From contig JAISRZ010000115.1 of NCBI GenBank assembly GCA_031273455.1, positions 1 to 50,562 on the forward strand: a stretch of 50,562 nt of DNA, in the 5' to 3' direction. This document shows positions 1 to 10,087 of this stretch, in pieces (the first letter of the stretch is position 1; each line of letters opens with the position of its first letter). Under the pieces are notes generated by a model. It was given only the letters and a program-made list of their open reading frames with translations. It did not search any database and was not told the DNA's origin. Position numbers and translations under genes: made by a program. The stretch comes from Deltaproteobacteria bacterium. GTDB taxonomy: Bacteria > Desulfobacterota > Desulfarculia > Adiutricales > Adiutricaceae.

Positions 1-843
1 CGGAATTTTGTTTTAGCCAAGTTTGAGGTTATTGATCCAATAAAGAGCGTATCGGACCAAAAACCGCGGCCCAAGGGCGCAAAACGGCCTTTAAGCTGAA
101 GGTTTCGGGCCTTTGGCGCTTTTCTCCAGCCTAAAATGGTCACTAGCGCGTCCTTAATCGACCGTGGACTAGCTAACCACTGGCGGCTGAGCTAGGCTAG
201 AGGCGAGGCGAGTGGTTAAAAAAGAAAACTTTCGCTGGACAACTCTAACGTACGCCGCCACCCATAACTTAGACCTTGTGAACTCTTACCGATAACCTTA
301 ACGTCATACCAGAAGCCGAGCGTCTAATACGCGAAATTGACCGACCTAGCGAACCAGTCTATGTCGTTCCGCTAGTCCGTTCGTCATCGTTGTCGGCGCG
401 AGGACGCTTAGTTGTCCCTCATTTAATCCAAGGCGCGTCTTCCTTACGCCGCGCCAAAAGTCCGCTTTAGAGGGTCCCTAGGGTAGTTCGACCCGACCGC
501 GCCTTAAATTCTGTTGTTTGTTTTAAAAGTCACATATTTGGTCTTAATAAATCATTATATCAATAAATATAAAAACAAATTCTAAAATATTATTATAAAA
601 AATTTTAAATAAACTGATAAAATAACTTATCTCATTTTTAAATTTTTACTAATTATCAATAAGAAAAAATATACGCTGAAATCCTCTTAAAATTTGGAGT
701 TCGGATAACTGACAACGCGGCGAATTTAAAATTCTTGGGCTAAAAGCTCTTCAATCAAGGCTGGCCCCTTTCCACCTTAAAGGGCTCTTAAGCTCTTGGC
801 CCCTAGATTTAGATCAAAAAGGGTCGCCTGGATAAGAGTGGCT
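1..843. other. Non-coding left flank, no gene recognised
   Basis: I find no long open frame on either strand and no RNA gene. Bases 1-520 are moderately GC-rich with scattered stops, so they could be an old gene remnant, but I recognise no protein. Bases 521-690 are strongly AT-rich. Possible TTG and GTG starts for the downstream tilS lie at 796 and 838. Confidence 0.5.
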
Positions 844-1884
844 ATGGAAAGAGTGGATATAGATAACGCCAGCCTTGAAGTCCGTTTTTTCAAGGCTTTA
901 ACCGCCTTGGACCCGCGACCTAACCTTAAATATGTCTGCGCCTATTCCGCTGGCCCGGACTCCACGGCCCTTTTGGCCCTTTTACTGAGCGCGGTTCCGG
1001 CGAAACAGGTTTTCGCGGCCCATTTAGACCACAATTTACGCGACTCCTCGGCGGCCGAAGCCCAAAAAGCCCAAGAGTGGGCCGAAGACCTCGGGGTAAA
1101 GGTTATCTTGGGCTCGGTCGATGTTAAGGCTCTAGCTAGCCAAAGGGGTCGGGGCTTAGAGGACGCGGCTCGCTTCGCCCGCTACGAGTTTTTAGCCCAA
1201 ACCTTATCCACGGTTAAAGGCGACTATATTGTCACCGGTCACCAGGCCAATGACCAGGCGGAAACGATTCTCTTAAAGCTTTTACGGGGCGGGGGGCCAA
1301 CGGCATTAATCGGGGTTAAGCGGAAAAATGGGGCGATTATCCGACCTTTACTCGATTTCACCCGAGAAGAGCTCTTAAGTTACCTAAAAATCAAAGGTCT
1401 TTCTTACCTTAATGATCCTAGTAACCAGGATCTAGCCTTCCGGCGGAACCGTCTTCGGCTTAATATCTGGCCAGAAATCGTTAAGCTAAACGAAAACGCC
1501 GCTAGCGCCCTGGCCCGGGCCGCCGATTTAGCTGTAGTTGAGGAAGAGTACTGGGAGTCCTTAATCGCCGATTGGGACCAACAATACGTCACCCTCTTAC
1601 CTAGCGGGCGGATCCAGGTCTTAGCCTCGGGCTTACGGTCTTTACCCTTAGCCGCCCAGCGGCGTTTTATCCTCCATATCTTACGGCGAGCCACGCCCAA
1701 TCGGGGTTTATTGGGCGATAAAGTCTCTTTCGCGGGGGTTAATGGGGTCATTTCTTTTTTGGCGGAGGACCGGATTAACGGCTCTGGGCGGGATCTGCCC
1801 GGGGGTTTTCGGGTGGAAAGACAAGGCATCCACCTTCATATTGGGCCCAATTCCCGGATTAACCCTAAATCTAGGCCCGAATAA
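844..1884 (+). CDS. tilS: tRNA(Ile)-lysidine synthase TilS
   Basis: ATP-dependent ligation of lysine to C34 of the CAU-anticodon tRNA-Ile, letting it read AUA; cytoplasmic. The N-terminal PP-loop ATPase motif is at residues 35-40 as SAGPDS; the family consensus is SGGxDS, so the second Gly is Ala. Other family features are the DHNLR segment, GHQANDQAET, and RPLLDFTREEL followed by NDPSNQD. The length of 346 aa fits the shorter TilS proteins without the full C-terminal extension. I chose ATG 844 over in-frame GTG 838 and TTG 796 because it is the only ATG before the catalytic domain; the ribosome-binding site is weak for all three. The gene sits directly before the str operon and is probably a separate unit, since a promoter lies between them. 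Confidence 0.9.
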   Translation: MERVDIDNASLEVRFFKALTALDPRPNLKYVCAYSAGPDSTALLALLLSAVPAKQVFAAHLDHNLRDSSAAEAQKAQEWAEDLGVKVILGSVDVKALASQRGRGLEDAARFARYEFLAQTLSTVKGDYIVTGHQANDQAETILLKLLRGGGPTALIGVKRKNGAIIRPLLDFTREELLSYLKIKGLSYLNDPSNQDLAFRRNRLRLNIWPEIVKLNENAASALARAADLAVVEEEYWESLIADWDQQYVTLLPSGRIQVLASGLRSLPLAAQRRFILHILRRATPNRGLLGDKVSFAGVNGVISFLAEDRINGSGRDLPGGFRVERQGIHLHIGPNSRINPKSRPE

Positions 1885-1923
1885 TAATTTTTTATTTTTT
1901 TTAGCCTTAAGCCGCCAAAAGCC

Positions 1924-1953
1924 TTGACTTTTTTTCCGTAGGTTTGTTATAAA
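1924..1953 (+). promoter_or_regulatory. Sigma-70 promoter of the rpsL-rpsG operon
   Basis: TTGACT at 1924-1929 and TATAAA at 1948-1953, separated by 18 nt (17 if TTATAA is taken as the -10). It lies in the tilS-rpsL gap and leaves a leader of roughly 230 nt before the rpsL ATG at 2194. No other strong promoter is visible in the gap, so it probably drives the str operon. The leader holds nothing else I recognise. Confidence 0.7.
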
Positions 1954-2193
1954 GGCTGAATCCGCAAAGGCGGCCATTTTAAGCATCCGAGTATGGTCTA
2001 TTTTAGACGTTACTTAAATGGTCGCGGATACGGCTGGTTAACAGCCGGAACCTTCCTAGGTGTACCCTAGCCTTAAAGTGGATTAAGGCGTAAAGGGTCT
2101 TAAGGCCTGGTAAGGTGTTTTTTGTTCCCTTTTTTCGGTCAAAGGGTATTTTTTTGGCCTAAAAGACGAATAATTCCACGCGTGAAGGGTTTT

Positions 2194-2565
2194 ATGCCGA
2201 CCATCAACCAGCTTATCCGCAAAGGCCGCCAGGCCCAGCTGAAGAAGAACACCGTTCCGGCCTTAAAGGGCTGCCCGCAAAAGCGGGGGGTCTGCATTAG
2301 GGTCTACACGGCCACCCCGAAAAAGCCCAACTCGGCTTTAAGGAAAGTGGCCAGGGTCCGTTTGACCAACTCCATGGAAGTGACCTCCTACATTCCGGGC
2401 GAGGGGCATAACCTCCAAGAGCACTCGGTGGTCATGATCCGCGGGGGCCGGGTTAAGGACTTGCCGGGCGTCCGTTACCATATTATTCGCGGCACTTTGG
2501 ATTCCATTGGGGTCCAGAAGCGTCGTCAGGGTCGCAGTAAGTACGGGGCCAAACGGCCTAAATAG
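2194..2565 (+). CDS. rpsL: 30S ribosomal protein S12
   Basis: Decoding-centre protein of the small subunit that monitors codon-anticodon pairing. From the [12 protein letters not shown] start it is 123 aa, the family length. The conserved [11 protein letters not shown] and [13 protein letters not shown] segments, which line the decoding site and carry classic streptomycin-resistance positions, are intact. An upstream in-frame start at 2122 would add 24 non-homologous residues and is rejected; a GAAGGG site precedes 2194. First gene of the str operon, 45 nt before rpsG. Confidence 0.97.
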   Translation: MPTINQLIRKGRQAQLKKNTVPALKGCPQKRGVCIRVYTATPKKPNSALRKVARVRLTNSMEVTSYIPGEGHNLQEHSVVMIRGGRVKDLPGVRYHIIRGTLDSIGVQKRRQGRSKYGAKRPK

Positions 2566-2610
2566 TTTTTACCCCTTTAACCTTTAGCCGGTTTTTAGAC
2601 AAGGTGGACC

Positions 2611-3081
2611 ATGCCGAGGCGCAGAGAGGTTTCCAAAAGGGAGACGACTCCCGATCCCAAATACGGTCACAAGATAGTGGCCCGCTTCATTAACAATCTT
2701 TTAAAGCGCGGCAAAAAGAGTTGCGCTGAGAGGATTTTTTACGGAGCCATTGATCTTATCGCCGAGCGGACCAAGGACGATCCCATTAAGACCTTTGAGA
2801 AGGCCATTGACCAGGTCCGGCCAGCGGTTGAGGTTAAAAGTCGCCGGGTGGGCGGCTCGACCTATCAAGTGCCCGTGGAAATCCGCCATGACCGCCGGGC
2901 CGCTTTGTCCATCCGCTGGCTCATCAACTTCGCCCAGAAACGCGGCGAAAAAGGCATGATGGCCAAGTTAGCCGCTGAGATCTTAGACGCGGCTCAAGGT
3001 CGCGGGGCCTCGGTCAAAAAAAGGGAAGACACCCACCGCATGGCCGAGGCCAACAAAGCCTTCGCCCATTATCGCTGGTAG
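2611..3081 (+). CDS. rpsG: 30S ribosomal protein S7
   Basis: Primary binder of the 16S rRNA 3' major domain; nucleates head assembly and contacts the E-site tRNA. 156 aa, full length, opening [12 protein letters not shown]. Conserved [12 protein letters not shown] and the C-terminal [20 protein letters not shown], typical of bacterial S7, are present. A good AAGGTGG site lies just before ATG 2611. It is followed by an intrinsic terminator-like hairpin before fusA. Confidence 0.97.
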   Translation: MPRRREVSKRETTPDPKYGHKIVARFINNLLKRGKKSCAERIFYGAIDLIAERTKDDPIKTFEKAIDQVRPAVEVKSRRVGGSTYQVPVEIRHDRRAALSIRWLINFAQKRGEKGMMAKLAAEILDAAQGRGASVKKREDTHRMAEANKAFAHYRW

Positions 3082-3111
3082 CGGCGCCCCTTTTTAATAT
3101 TTAAGCTAAAC

Positions 3112-3141
3112 CCCCGGAGGGTTACTACCTCCGGGGTTTTT
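3112..3141 (+). terminator. Intrinsic terminator or attenuator between rpsG and fusA
   Basis: Perfect 9-bp stem CCCCGGAGG (3112-3120) with CCTCCGGGG (3128-3136), 7-nt loop, then TTTTT at 3137-3141. The fusA ribosome-binding site follows within 13 nt and there is no room for a separate promoter. It therefore more likely acts as a partial terminator that lowers fusA/tuf expression relative to S12/S7, or protects an RNA 3' end. Confidence 0.8.
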
Positions 3142-3163
3142 AACCTATAAAGGATTTTATTTT

Positions 3164-5263
3164 TTGACCCGGCAGGTTCCCATAGCCAACACGAGAAATA
3201 TCGGCATTATCGCCCATATTGACGCTGGCAAAACTACCACCTCGGAAAGAATTTTATTTTTCACCGGCGTATCCTCCAAGATCGGGGAAGTCCACGATGG
3301 CCAAGCGGTCATGGACTGGATGGAGCAAGAGCAGGAACGGGGGATCACCATCACCTCGGCGGCCACCACCTGTTTCTGGCGCCAGCGGCGGATCAATATT
3401 ATCGACACCCCGGGGCACGTGGATTTCACCATTGAGGTGGAACGGAGCTTACGGGTTTTAGACGGGGCCGTGGCGGTTTTCTGCTCCGTGGGCGGGGTCC
3501 AACCGCAATCGGAAACGGTCTGGCGCCAAGCCGATCGTTACCAGGTTCCAAGGATCGCCTTTATCAATAAAATGGATCGTTTAGGCTCGGATTACCGGAA
3601 ATGCTTAAACGAGATGACCGAAAGGTTATCGGCTCGGCCGGTTCTTTTGCAATTGCCCATTGGTTCTGAGGAAAAGTTCACTGGGGTCATCGATCTTCTG
3701 GAAATGAAGGCCATTGTTTACCCCAAGACCCTGGACGATCCGACTTTTTTTGAGGAAAAGCCCATCCCCGAGGACTTACTGGCGGACGCTAAAGAGGCTC
3801 GAACCGCCATCATTGAGACCTTGGCCGATATTGACGAGACCTTGATCGAGGACTTTTTAGAGGGTAAAGAGGTCGAGGCCAAACGGCTGAAAACCATTTT
3901 ACGGGCCGGGGCCATCGCCTTAAAGTGCGTACCGGTATTCTTAGGCTCGGCCTTTAAAAACAAAGGCGTTCAACCCTTATTGGACGGCATTGTCGATTAT
4001 TTGCCCTCCCCGGCCGACATTAAACCGGTGGAAGGGTTAGGGCCTAAAGGCGAGATTCTGGAGCGTCCGGCCTCCGATGAGGCCCCGTTTAGCGCTTTGG
4101 CTTTTAAGCTTATGAGCGATCCCTTTGTGGGCCACTTAACGTTTTTAAGAATTTATTCCGGCGTCTTACGCTCGGGGGACCAAGTCTTTAACTCCACTAG
4201 GGAGAAAAAAGAGAAGATTGGCCGACTACTTAAGATGCACGCCAATAAGCGCGAGGAGATCAAAGAAGCTGAGGCCGGGGACATAGTGGCCGCGGTCGGT
4301 CTTAAAAATTCCTCCACTGGCGATACCCTAAGCGATGAGCGGAACCCTTTGGTCTTGGAGCGTTTGCATATCCCCGAGCCGGTTATCCACATCGCTTTAA
4401 CGCCCAAAAGCAAAGATGAGCGCGATAAATTAGGTCAAGCCTTAAGTAAGCTAGCCTCCGAGGATCCCTCCTTTCGGGTGCGGACCGATAAAGAGACCGG
4501 CGAAACGGTCATCTCCGGGATGGGCGAACTCCACTTGGAGATCATTATCGACCGGTTACTTAGGGAGTTTAAGGTTGGGGCCAACTTAGGGGCCCCCCAA
4601 GTGGCTTACCGGGAGACCATCACCAAAGCCGTGGAGGTCGAGGGTCGGCACGTCCGGCAAACCGGCGGTCGGGGTCAATATGGCCACGTCTGGCTAAGGT
4701 TAGAGCCCTTGCCCCCGGGTAGCGGTCTAGTTTACGAGACCCAAGTGGTCGGCGGGACCGTGCCCAAAGAGTATCACGCGGCGGTGGGTGAAGGGGCTTT
4801 GGAGGCGGCCAGAAAAGGCGGCTATCGGGGCGGCTTTCCGGTGACCGATCTGAAGGTCACCCTTTTTGACGGCTCTTTCCACGAGGTCGATTCCTCGGAA
4901 ATGGCCTTTAGCGTGGCTGGGTCATTGGGCTTAAAAGAAGGTTTGGCCCGTGGCGGCTCCATTATTTTAGAGCCAGTTATGGATCTGGAAGTGGTCACCC
5001 CGGAAGAGTACGTGGGCGACGTCATTGGCGATCTTTCGGCTAGAAGGGCTCGGGTTAACGCCTTGGAGTCCTTAGCGGGCACCAGGATCGTTAAAGCCTC
5101 GGCCCCCTTGGCCTCCATGTTCGGGTATTCCACCGAGCTAAGGTCCAAAACCCAAGGCCGAGCCACTTTTTCCATGCAGTTTGGCTCTTATCAAAGCCTC
5201 CCCGAGGGCGTGGCCCAAGAGGTCTTGGCCCAAAAAGAGGCCAAAAAACAGGCCCAAGCCTAG
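3164..5263 (+). CDS. fusA: Elongation factor G
   Basis: GTPase that catalyses ribosomal translocation and, with ribosome recycling factor, subunit splitting. 699 aa, full length. G1 AHIDAGKTT (about residues 17-25), switch [13 protein letters not shown]3 DTPGHVDF, G4 NKMD, then domains II-V through to the C-terminal [20 protein letters not shown]. The start is TTG 3164, preceded by AAAGGA 9 nt upstream, and opens [20 protein letters not shown], matching EF-G N termini. It follows the rpsG hairpin and precedes tuf by 116 nt. Confidence 0.97.
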   Translation: MTRQVPIANTRNIGIIAHIDAGKTTTSERILFFTGVSSKIGEVHDGQAVMDWMEQEQERGITITSAATTCFWRQRRINIIDTPGHVDFTIEVERSLRVLDGAVAVFCSVGGVQPQSETVWRQADRYQVPRIAFINKMDRLGSDYRKCLNEMTERLSARPVLLQLPIGSEEKFTGVIDLLEMKAIVYPKTLDDPTFFEEKPIPEDLLADAKEARTAIIETLADIDETLIEDFLEGKEVEAKRLKTILRAGAIALKCVPVFLGSAFKNKGVQPLLDGIVDYLPSPADIKPVEGLGPKGEILERPASDEAPFSALAFKLMSDPFVGHLTFLRIYSGVLRSGDQVFNSTREKKEKIGRLLKMHANKREEIKEAEAGDIVAAVGLKNSSTGDTLSDERNPLVLERLHIPEPVIHIALTPKSKDERDKLGQALSKLASEDPSFRVRTDKETGETVISGMGELHLEIIIDRLLREFKVGANLGAPQVAYRETITKAVEVEGRHVRQTGGRGQYGHVWLRLEPLPPGSGLVYETQVVGGTVPKEYHAAVGEGALEAARKGGYRGGFPVTDLKVTLFDGSFHEVDSSEMAFSVAGSLGLKEGLARGGSIILEPVMDLEVVTPEEYVGDVIGDLSARRARVNALESLAGTRIVKASAPLASMFGYSTELRSKTQGRATFSMQFGSYQSLPEGVAQEVLAQKEAKKQAQA

Positions 5264-5269
5264 TTCATA

Positions 5270-5322
5270 AACCTAGTTATTAAGCCGTTAATAAGCCGTA
5301 GTTAATAAGACCTAGTTAATCA
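5270..5322 (+). repeat. Degenerate TTAATAAGCCG short repeats before tuf
   Basis: The fusA-tuf gap carries three to four imperfect tandem copies of a roughly 13-nt motif (TTATTAAGCCG, TTAATAAGCCG, TTAATAAGACC, TTAATCAGCG). No hairpin or known regulatory element is evident. It looks like slippage-derived sequence within the operon. Confidence 0.5.
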
Positions 5323-5379
5323 GCGAATTTCTTTATATTTATTTCTTTAGGTAATTTCTACCTTTTCGGAGGCGCGATC

Positions 5380-6582
5380 ATGGCCAAAAAAAAGTTCGAC
5401 CGTTCCAAACCTCATGTCAACGTGGGCACCATTGGCCACATTGACCATGGGAAAACCACGTTAACCGCGGCCATCACCCTGGTTCTATCTAAGGCCGGGG
5501 GGGGTGAGTACGTCCCGTTTGACCGGATTGACAAAGCCCCCGAGGAAAAAGAGCGCGGCATCACCATCGCGGCCAGCCACGTGGAGTACGAGACCGCTAA
5601 GCGCCACTACGCGCACGTTGATTGCCCTGGCCACGCTGACTATATAAAAAATATGATCACTGGCGCGGCCCAAATGGATGGGGCTATACTAGTGGTTGGG
5701 GCTGATGACGGCCCCATGCCCCAAACCCGGGAGCACATCCTTTTGGCTCGCCAGGTCGGCGTTCCCTCCATCGTGGTTTTCTTGAACAAGTGCGACATGG
5801 TCGACGATCCTGAGCTTTTGGAGCTGGTGGACCTGGAGCTCCGGGAGCTTTTAAACAAGAACTCCTTTCCCGGCGACACCACCCCCATCGTGCGGGGGAG
5901 CGCGTTAAAGGCTTTGGAGTGCGGTTGCGGCAAACGCGAGTGCGAGCACTGCCGGCCCATCTTGGAGCTCATGGACCAAGTGGACAGCTTTGTGCCCGAG
6001 CCCATTCGGGACGTGGACAAGCCTTACCTCATGCCCATTGAGGACGTTTTCTCCATCTCGGGTCGCGGGACCGTGGTCACCGGCCGGGTGGAAAGGGGCA
6101 TCATCAAGGTCTCGGACGAAGTGGAGATCTTGGGCATTAAAGAGACCCCCATTAAGACCGTTTGCACGGGCGTGGAGATGTTCCGTAAATTGCTGGATGA
6201 GGGCCGGGCTGGCGATAACGTTGGGCTCCTTCTACGCGGCACCAAACGGGACGAGGTCGAGCGCGGCCAAGTGGTGGCCAAACCTGGCTCCATCACCCCG
6301 CACAAGGTTTTTAAGGCCGAGGTTTACGTCTTAAACCGGGACGAGGGCGGTCGCCATACCCCCTTCTTTAACGGTTATAGGCCCCAGTTCTACTTCCGGA
6401 CCACCGACGTCACCGGCGTCGTGACTTTACCGGAAGGCGTGGAAATGGTCATGCCCGGGGATAACGTCACCTTTAAAGTGACCCTCATCATGCCCATAGC
6501 CATGGAAAAAGAGCTCCGCTTCGCCATCCGCGAAGGCGGTCGGACCGTGGGAGCCGGAGTCATTTCCGAGATCATAGAGTAG
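5380..6582 (+). CDS. tuf: Elongation factor Tu
   Basis: GTPase delivering aminoacyl-tRNA to the A site. 400 aa. G1 GHIDHGKT (residues 19-26), switch [14 protein letters not shown]3 DCPGHADY, G4 NKCD, G5 SALK, then beta-barrel domains II and III ending AGVISEIIE. Directly after G5, at about residues 185-198, there is a cysteine-rich insertion, [11 protein letters not shown], with four Cys and one His, absent from E. coli EF-Tu. GGAGGC precedes the ATG. Only one tuf copy is seen here. Confidence 0.97.
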   Translation: MAKKKFDRSKPHVNVGTIGHIDHGKTTLTAAITLVLSKAGGGEYVPFDRIDKAPEEKERGITIAASHVEYETAKRHYAHVDCPGHADYIKNMITGAAQMDGAILVVGADDGPMPQTREHILLARQVGVPSIVVFLNKCDMVDDPELLELVDLELRELLNKNSFPGDTTPIVRGSALKALECGCGKRECEHCRPILELMDQVDSFVPEPIRDVDKPYLMPIEDVFSISGRGTVVTGRVERGIIKVSDEVEILGIKETPIKTVCTGVEMFRKLLDEGRAGDNVGLLLRGTKRDEVERGQVVAKPGSITPHKVFKAEVYVLNRDEGGRHTPFFNGYRPQFYFRTTDVTGVVTLPEGVEMVMPGDNVTFKVTLIMPIAMEKELRFAIREGGRTVGAGVISEIIE

Positions 6583-6590
6583 CCTTAATT

Positions 6591-6621
6591 GGGTCAGCCC
6601 TTTTAGGGCTACCCTTTTTTT
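6591..6621 (+). terminator. Intrinsic terminator-like hairpin between tuf and rpsJ
   Basis: GGGTcAGCCC (6591-6600), loop TTTTA, GGGCTACCC (6606-6614), then seven T at 6615-6621. The stem has one bulged C. As only 16 nt separate it from rpsJ, it probably ends a fraction of str-operon transcripts while the rest read into the S10 operon. Confidence 0.75.
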
Positions 6622-6637
6622 AGGCCAAAGGTTAATG

Positions 6638-6949
6638 ATGACAAACACCCAGAAAATCCGTATCCGTCTTCGGGCCTATGACCATAAGCTTTTGGATCGC
6701 TCGACCCAGGAGATTGTGGAGACGGCCAAGCGCACCGGGGCCCAGGTGGCCGGACCCTTACCGTTACCGACCACCATCGCCCGGACCTGCGTTTTAAGGT
6801 CGCCCCACGTGGATAAAAAGTCCCGGGAACACTTTGAGGTCCGGACCCATAAAAGGCTCCTGGACATCCTGGACCCGACCCCGCAGACCGTGGAAGCCCT
6901 AATGAAGCTAGATCTGTCGGCGGGCGTTGACGTGGAGCTTAAACTGTGA
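6638..6949 (+). CDS. rpsJ: 30S ribosomal protein S10
   Basis: Head protein of the 30S subunit and, as NusE, partner of NusB/NusG in antitermination. 103 aa, with [16 protein letters not shown] at the start and the conserved [21 protein letters not shown] core. ATG 6638 is preferred to the adjacent ATG 6635 because AAAGG then lies 6 nt away instead of 3. It opens the S10 operon, and its stop overlaps the rplC GTG start by 4 nt. Confidence 0.96.
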   Translation: MTNTQKIRIRLRAYDHKLLDRSTQEIVETAKRTGAQVAGPLPLPTTIARTCVLRSPHVDKKSREHFEVRTHKRLLDILDPTPQTVEALMKLDLSAGVDVELKL

Positions 6950-7563
6950 CCAAGGGATTGATTGGCGTGAAAGTGGGCATGACCCGCCTTTTTAACGCGG
7001 ACGGCGGCTCCATTCCGGTCACGGTCATTACGGCCGGGCCCAATGAGGTCTTAAGTCTGAAAACTAAAGAAAATGACGGTTATGAGGCGGTCCAATTGGG
7101 CTTTGGCGTAAAACGCCATCCCAATCGCCCGCTTTTGGGCCAGGCCGAGAAAGCCGGTTTCCCCAACCGGGGTTTTCAGCTTATTCGGGAGTTTCCCTTA
7201 AGCGACAAAGAAGTGGCTGTCGGCCAGACCGTGACTTTAGACATCTTCACCCCGGGCGAGCGCTTATCCGTGGTCGGAACCAGCAAAGGCAAAGGGTTCG
7301 CCGGGGTCATGAAAAGACACGGTTTTGGCGGGGGTCGGGCCACCCACGGTTGCTTAACCCCCCGGAGCGGCGGTTCCATTGGTTGCGCCGCTGACCCGAG
7401 CCGGGTCTTTCCGGGCAAAAAAATGGCCGGTCACGCTGGGGCCGCTCGGCGCACGGTCAAAAACCTAACTATCATTGACGTCCGCCCTGAGTACGGGGTT
7501 ATCCTGGTTAAGGGCGCGGTCCCCGGGCCTAATGGCGGCCTTTTGATCTTAAAAAAGGCCTAA
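6946..7563 (+). CDS. rplC: 50S ribosomal protein L3
   Basis: Early assembly protein whose extended loop reaches the peptidyl transferase centre. 205 aa (family about 205-210). [16 protein letters not shown] start, [20 protein letters not shown] loop and GAVPGPNGG near the C terminus are diagnostic. The start codon is GTG 6946, overlapping the rpsJ stop as GTGA, which implies translational coupling. Confidence 0.97.
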   Translation: MTKGLIGVKVGMTRLFNADGGSIPVTVITAGPNEVLSLKTKENDGYEAVQLGFGVKRHPNRPLLGQAEKAGFPNRGFQLIREFPLSDKEVAVGQTVTLDIFTPGERLSVVGTSKGKGFAGVMKRHGFGGGRATHGCLTPRSGGSIGCAADPSRVFPGKKMAGHAGAARRTVKNLTIIDVRPEYGVILVKGAVPGPNGGLLILKKA

Positions 7564-7597
7564 AAATTGGTCTTTAAAAACCACGCGAGGAAAACCG

Positions 7598-8221
7598 ATG
7601 CCCGTAGCTGACGTTGTAAACCTGGAGCTCCAGAAGGTCGGGGAAGTGGAGCTGCCCGAGGCCATCTGGGGGGTGGAGCCGAAAATCCACCTGATCCACG
7701 AAGTCGTGGTGGCTCAGTTGGACTCAAGGCGAGCTGGCACCGCTTGCACCAAAACTCGGGCTGAGGTGGCTTTCTCTAACCATAAGCCCTACTCCCAAAA
7801 GAAAACCGGTCGAGCTCGGGCCGGGACCCGGCGATCCCCATTGTGGCGGAAAGGCGGGACCATCTTTGGGCCCAAACCCCGGGATTTCTCCTGGCGGCCC
7901 CCGGCTAAGGTCCGGCGCTTGGCTTTAAAAAGCGTTTTATCGGCTAAGCTGAAGGAAAACGAGCTTTTGATCTTAGACGCTTTTTCTTTAGCCGAGATCA
8001 AGACCAAGGCCTTTAACCAGTCCATGGTTGGCTTAGGCTTAAAAAAGGCCCTGGTCGTGACCCCGGAGCCGGATCGGATTTTGGAGATGTCGGCCCGCAA
8101 CTTACCCAACTACAAGGTCCTAAGGGTCGATGGGCTTAACTGCTATGACCTTTTGAAGCATGACCGACTGGTCATCTTAAAGGAAAGTTTGCCGGCCATT
8201 GAGGAAAGGCTTCTAAAATGA
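7598..8221 (+). CDS. rplD: 50S ribosomal protein L4
   Basis: Binds 23S domain I and lines the exit tunnel; in some bacteria it also represses its own operon. 207 aa. The tunnel loop KKTGRARAGTRRSPLWRKGG and the GPKPRDFSW segment are clear, and the C-terminal domain with ALVV and VDGLNCYDLLKHDRLV matches the family. GAGGAAAA precedes ATG 7598. Its stop overlaps the rplW start as ATGA at 8218-8221. Confidence 0.97.
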   Translation: MPVADVVNLELQKVGEVELPEAIWGVEPKIHLIHEVVVAQLDSRRAGTACTKTRAEVAFSNHKPYSQKKTGRARAGTRRSPLWRKGGTIFGPKPRDFSWRPPAKVRRLALKSVLSAKLKENELLILDAFSLAEIKTKAFNQSMVGLGLKKALVVTPEPDRILEMSARNLPNYKVLRVDGLNCYDLLKHDRLVILKESLPAIEERLLK

Positions 8222-8514
8222 GAAACCCCTACGAGATCCTCCTACGGCCCATGGTCACGGAGAAAAGTTTAAAGGTCCGGGAAACGTTCAACCAATTCGC
8301 CTTTGAGGTGGACCCCTTGGCCAATAAAGTGGAAATCCGCTTAGCCGTGGAAAAGGCCTTTAACCTGCCCAATAAGGTTTTAACCGTGCGCACGGTCAAC
8401 GTGTCGGGCAAAATGCGCCGCCGCGGTCGCCGGAAAGGGTATCGCCCGGACTGGAAAAAGGCCATTGTCACCCTGGTTAAGGGCGTTAACATTCCCATTT
8501 TTGAGGAAGGCTGA
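8218..8514 (+). CDS. rplW: 50S ribosomal protein L23
   Basis: Exit-tunnel rim protein and docking site for trigger factor and SRP. 98 aa, with the typical opening (ILLRPMVTEKS), VEKAFN, and the basic RRRGRRKGYRPDWKKAIVTL stretch. Start overlaps the rplD stop by 4 nt, indicating coupling. Confidence 0.96.
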   Translation: MRNPYEILLRPMVTEKSLKVRETFNQFAFEVDPLANKVEIRLAVEKAFNLPNKVLTVRTVNVSGKMRRRGRRKGYRPDWKKAIVTLVKGVNIPIFEEG

Positions 8515-8569
8515 GTCGCTTTAGCTTTGAGCTAAGCCACTGGCTTAAGGGATTACTTAGGAATATCGC

Positions 8570-9400
8570 ATGCCCACAAAATCCGTTAAACCAACCTCCC
8601 CTGGTCGGCGGTCCCAGACCTACCCCACCTTTGAGGAGATTACCCGGACCACCCCGGAAAAGAGTTTGTTGCGGCCAAAACCCTCCACTGGCGGTCGCAA
8701 CAACCTGGGGCGGATCACCGTGCGCTTTCGGGGCGGCGGCCATAAGCGGCAATACCGTTTAATTGACTTTCGCCGGGATAAATTAGAGGTTCCGGCCAAG
8801 GTGGCCACCATTGAGTACGACCCCAACCGAGGGGCCCGGGTGGCTTTACTCCATTACCTGGATGGGGAAAAACGCTACATCTTAGCCCCGACCAACCTGA
8901 AACCTGGGGACAAGGTCGTCTCCAGCGACAGCGCTGACATCATGCCCGGCAATTGCTTGTCGTTAAAGGCCATTCCTCTTGGCTCTTTAGTCCACAACGT
9001 GGAAATGAAGCCGGGTAAAGGCGGCCAACTGGCCCGGGGGGCCGGCAATTACGCCCAAGTCATGGCTCGCGAGGGGATTTACGCTTTATTAAAGCTCCCG
9101 TCCGGGGAGATGCGGAAAGTTCTGTCGGTCTGTAAGGCCACCATTGGCCAGGTCAGTAACCCGGACCATAATAGCGTCTCTTTGGGTAAAGCCGGTCGGA
9201 CCCGCTACTTAGGCCGTCGGCCGCACGTTAGGGGCGTGGCCATGAACCCGGTCGATCACCCGTTAGGCGGCGGCGAGGGCCGTAGCTCGGGCGGACGCCA
9301 TCCGGTCTCCCCTTGGGGTATGCCGACCAAGGGTTTTAAGACTCGGAAAAAGTCCAAACCCTCCAACAAATATATCGTCAAAAAGCGCGATCGTAAGTAG
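8570..9400 (+). CDS. rplB: 50S ribosomal protein L2
   Basis: Required for subunit association and peptidyl transferase activity. 276 aa, family length. The [19 protein letters not shown] segment and the C-terminal [18 protein letters not shown] with the conserved functional His are intact. ATG 8570 begins [15 protein letters not shown] 55-nt gap separates it from rplW. Confidence 0.97.
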   Translation: MPTKSVKPTSPGRRSQTYPTFEEITRTTPEKSLLRPKPSTGGRNNLGRITVRFRGGGHKRQYRLIDFRRDKLEVPAKVATIEYDPNRGARVALLHYLDGEKRYILAPTNLKPGDKVVSSDSADIMPGNCLSLKAIPLGSLVHNVEMKPGKGGQLARGAGNYAQVMAREGIYALLKLPSGEMRKVLSVCKATIGQVSNPDHNSVSLGKAGRTRYLGRRPHVRGVAMNPVDHPLGGGEGRSSGGRHPVSPWGMPTKGFKTRKKSKPSNKYIVKKRDRK

Positions 9401-9415
9401 GCTTTAGGAGAGGTC

Positions 9416-9700
9416 ATGCCCCGCAGCGTCAAAAAAGGACCGTTTGTCGACGATCACGTCATGAGTAAGACCATCGCCGCCGTGGAAGCTGGGGACCGCC
9501 GGGTCATCAAAACCTGGAGTCGGCGTTCCACCATTTTGCCGGACATGGTGGGTCTGACCTTCGCGGTCCACAACGGTAAAAAGTTCATCCCGGTCTTTGT
9601 GTCGGAGAACATGGTCGGTCACAAACTGGGCGAATTTTCCCCCACTCGAACCTTCTACGGCCACGCGGCTGACAAGAAGGCCAAGAAAACCAAGAAATAG
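9416..9700 (+). CDS. rpsS: 30S ribosomal protein S19
   Basis: 30S head protein near the A-site finger, forming a heterodimer with S13. 94 aa: [15 protein letters not shown] start, [20 protein letters not shown] core and [17 protein letters not shown] end. TAGGAGAGG precedes the ATG. Confidence 0.97.
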   Translation: MPRSVKKGPFVDDHVMSKTIAAVEAGDRRVIKTWSRRSTILPDMVGLTFAVHNGKKFIPVFVSENMVGHKLGEFSPTRTFYGHAADKKAKKTKK

Positions 9701-9708
9701 GTTCCCCC

Positions 9709-10074
9709 ATGGAAGAACAAAAAGTCACGCAAGCGTTCGCCATTGGCCGGTTCCTAAGGGTCCCGGCCGATAAGGCTCGCATCATGGGTCGCACCATTGT
9801 CGGGCGCCCGGTGGAAGCGGCCATCAACGCTCTCACCTTTAGCCCCAACAAAACGGCCCGGCTCATTTTAAAGGTCTTAAAGTCGGCCGTGGCCAACGCG
9901 GCGGAAAACAAAAAAGTCGAGGACGTGGACTCTTTAAGCGTGGCCAAAGTGGTGGTGGATCGCGGGCCGTCGTTAAAGCGGTTTCAGCCTTGCGCCCATG
10001 GCCGGGCCAAACCCATTTTAAAGCGTATGAGCCACATCACCGTGGTGGTGGCTAAAACCGGCAAGGACGAGTAG
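9709..10074 (+). CDS. rplV: 50S ribosomal protein L22
   Basis: Its beta hairpin lines the exit tunnel; loop changes give macrolide resistance elsewhere. 121 aa. The RIMGRTIVGRPVEAAINALTF N-terminal region, LKSAVANAAEN, and GRAKPILKRMSHITVVV C-terminal hairpin are recognisable. ATG 9709 lies 8 nt after rpsS. Confidence 0.96.
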   Translation: MEEQKVTQAFAIGRFLRVPADKARIMGRTIVGRPVEAAINALTFSPNKTARLILKVLKSAVANAAENKKVEDVDSLSVAKVVVDRGPSLKRFQPCAHGRAKPILKRMSHITVVVAKTGKDE

Positions 10075-10087
10075 GTAGGAGGGCATC

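Noticed and set aside
1-520. Possible pseudogene at the left edge
   Set aside because: No frame on either strand gives a recognisable protein segment, so no gene name can be supported.
2122-2193. Upstream extension of rpsL
   Set aside because: The 24 extra residues are not part of S12; the canonical MPTINQL start at 2194 has its own ribosome-binding site.
7176-7418. Antisense frames across the ribosomal genes
   Set aside because: GC-rich coding DNA leaves long shadow frames; none has a ribosome-binding site or recognisable protein.
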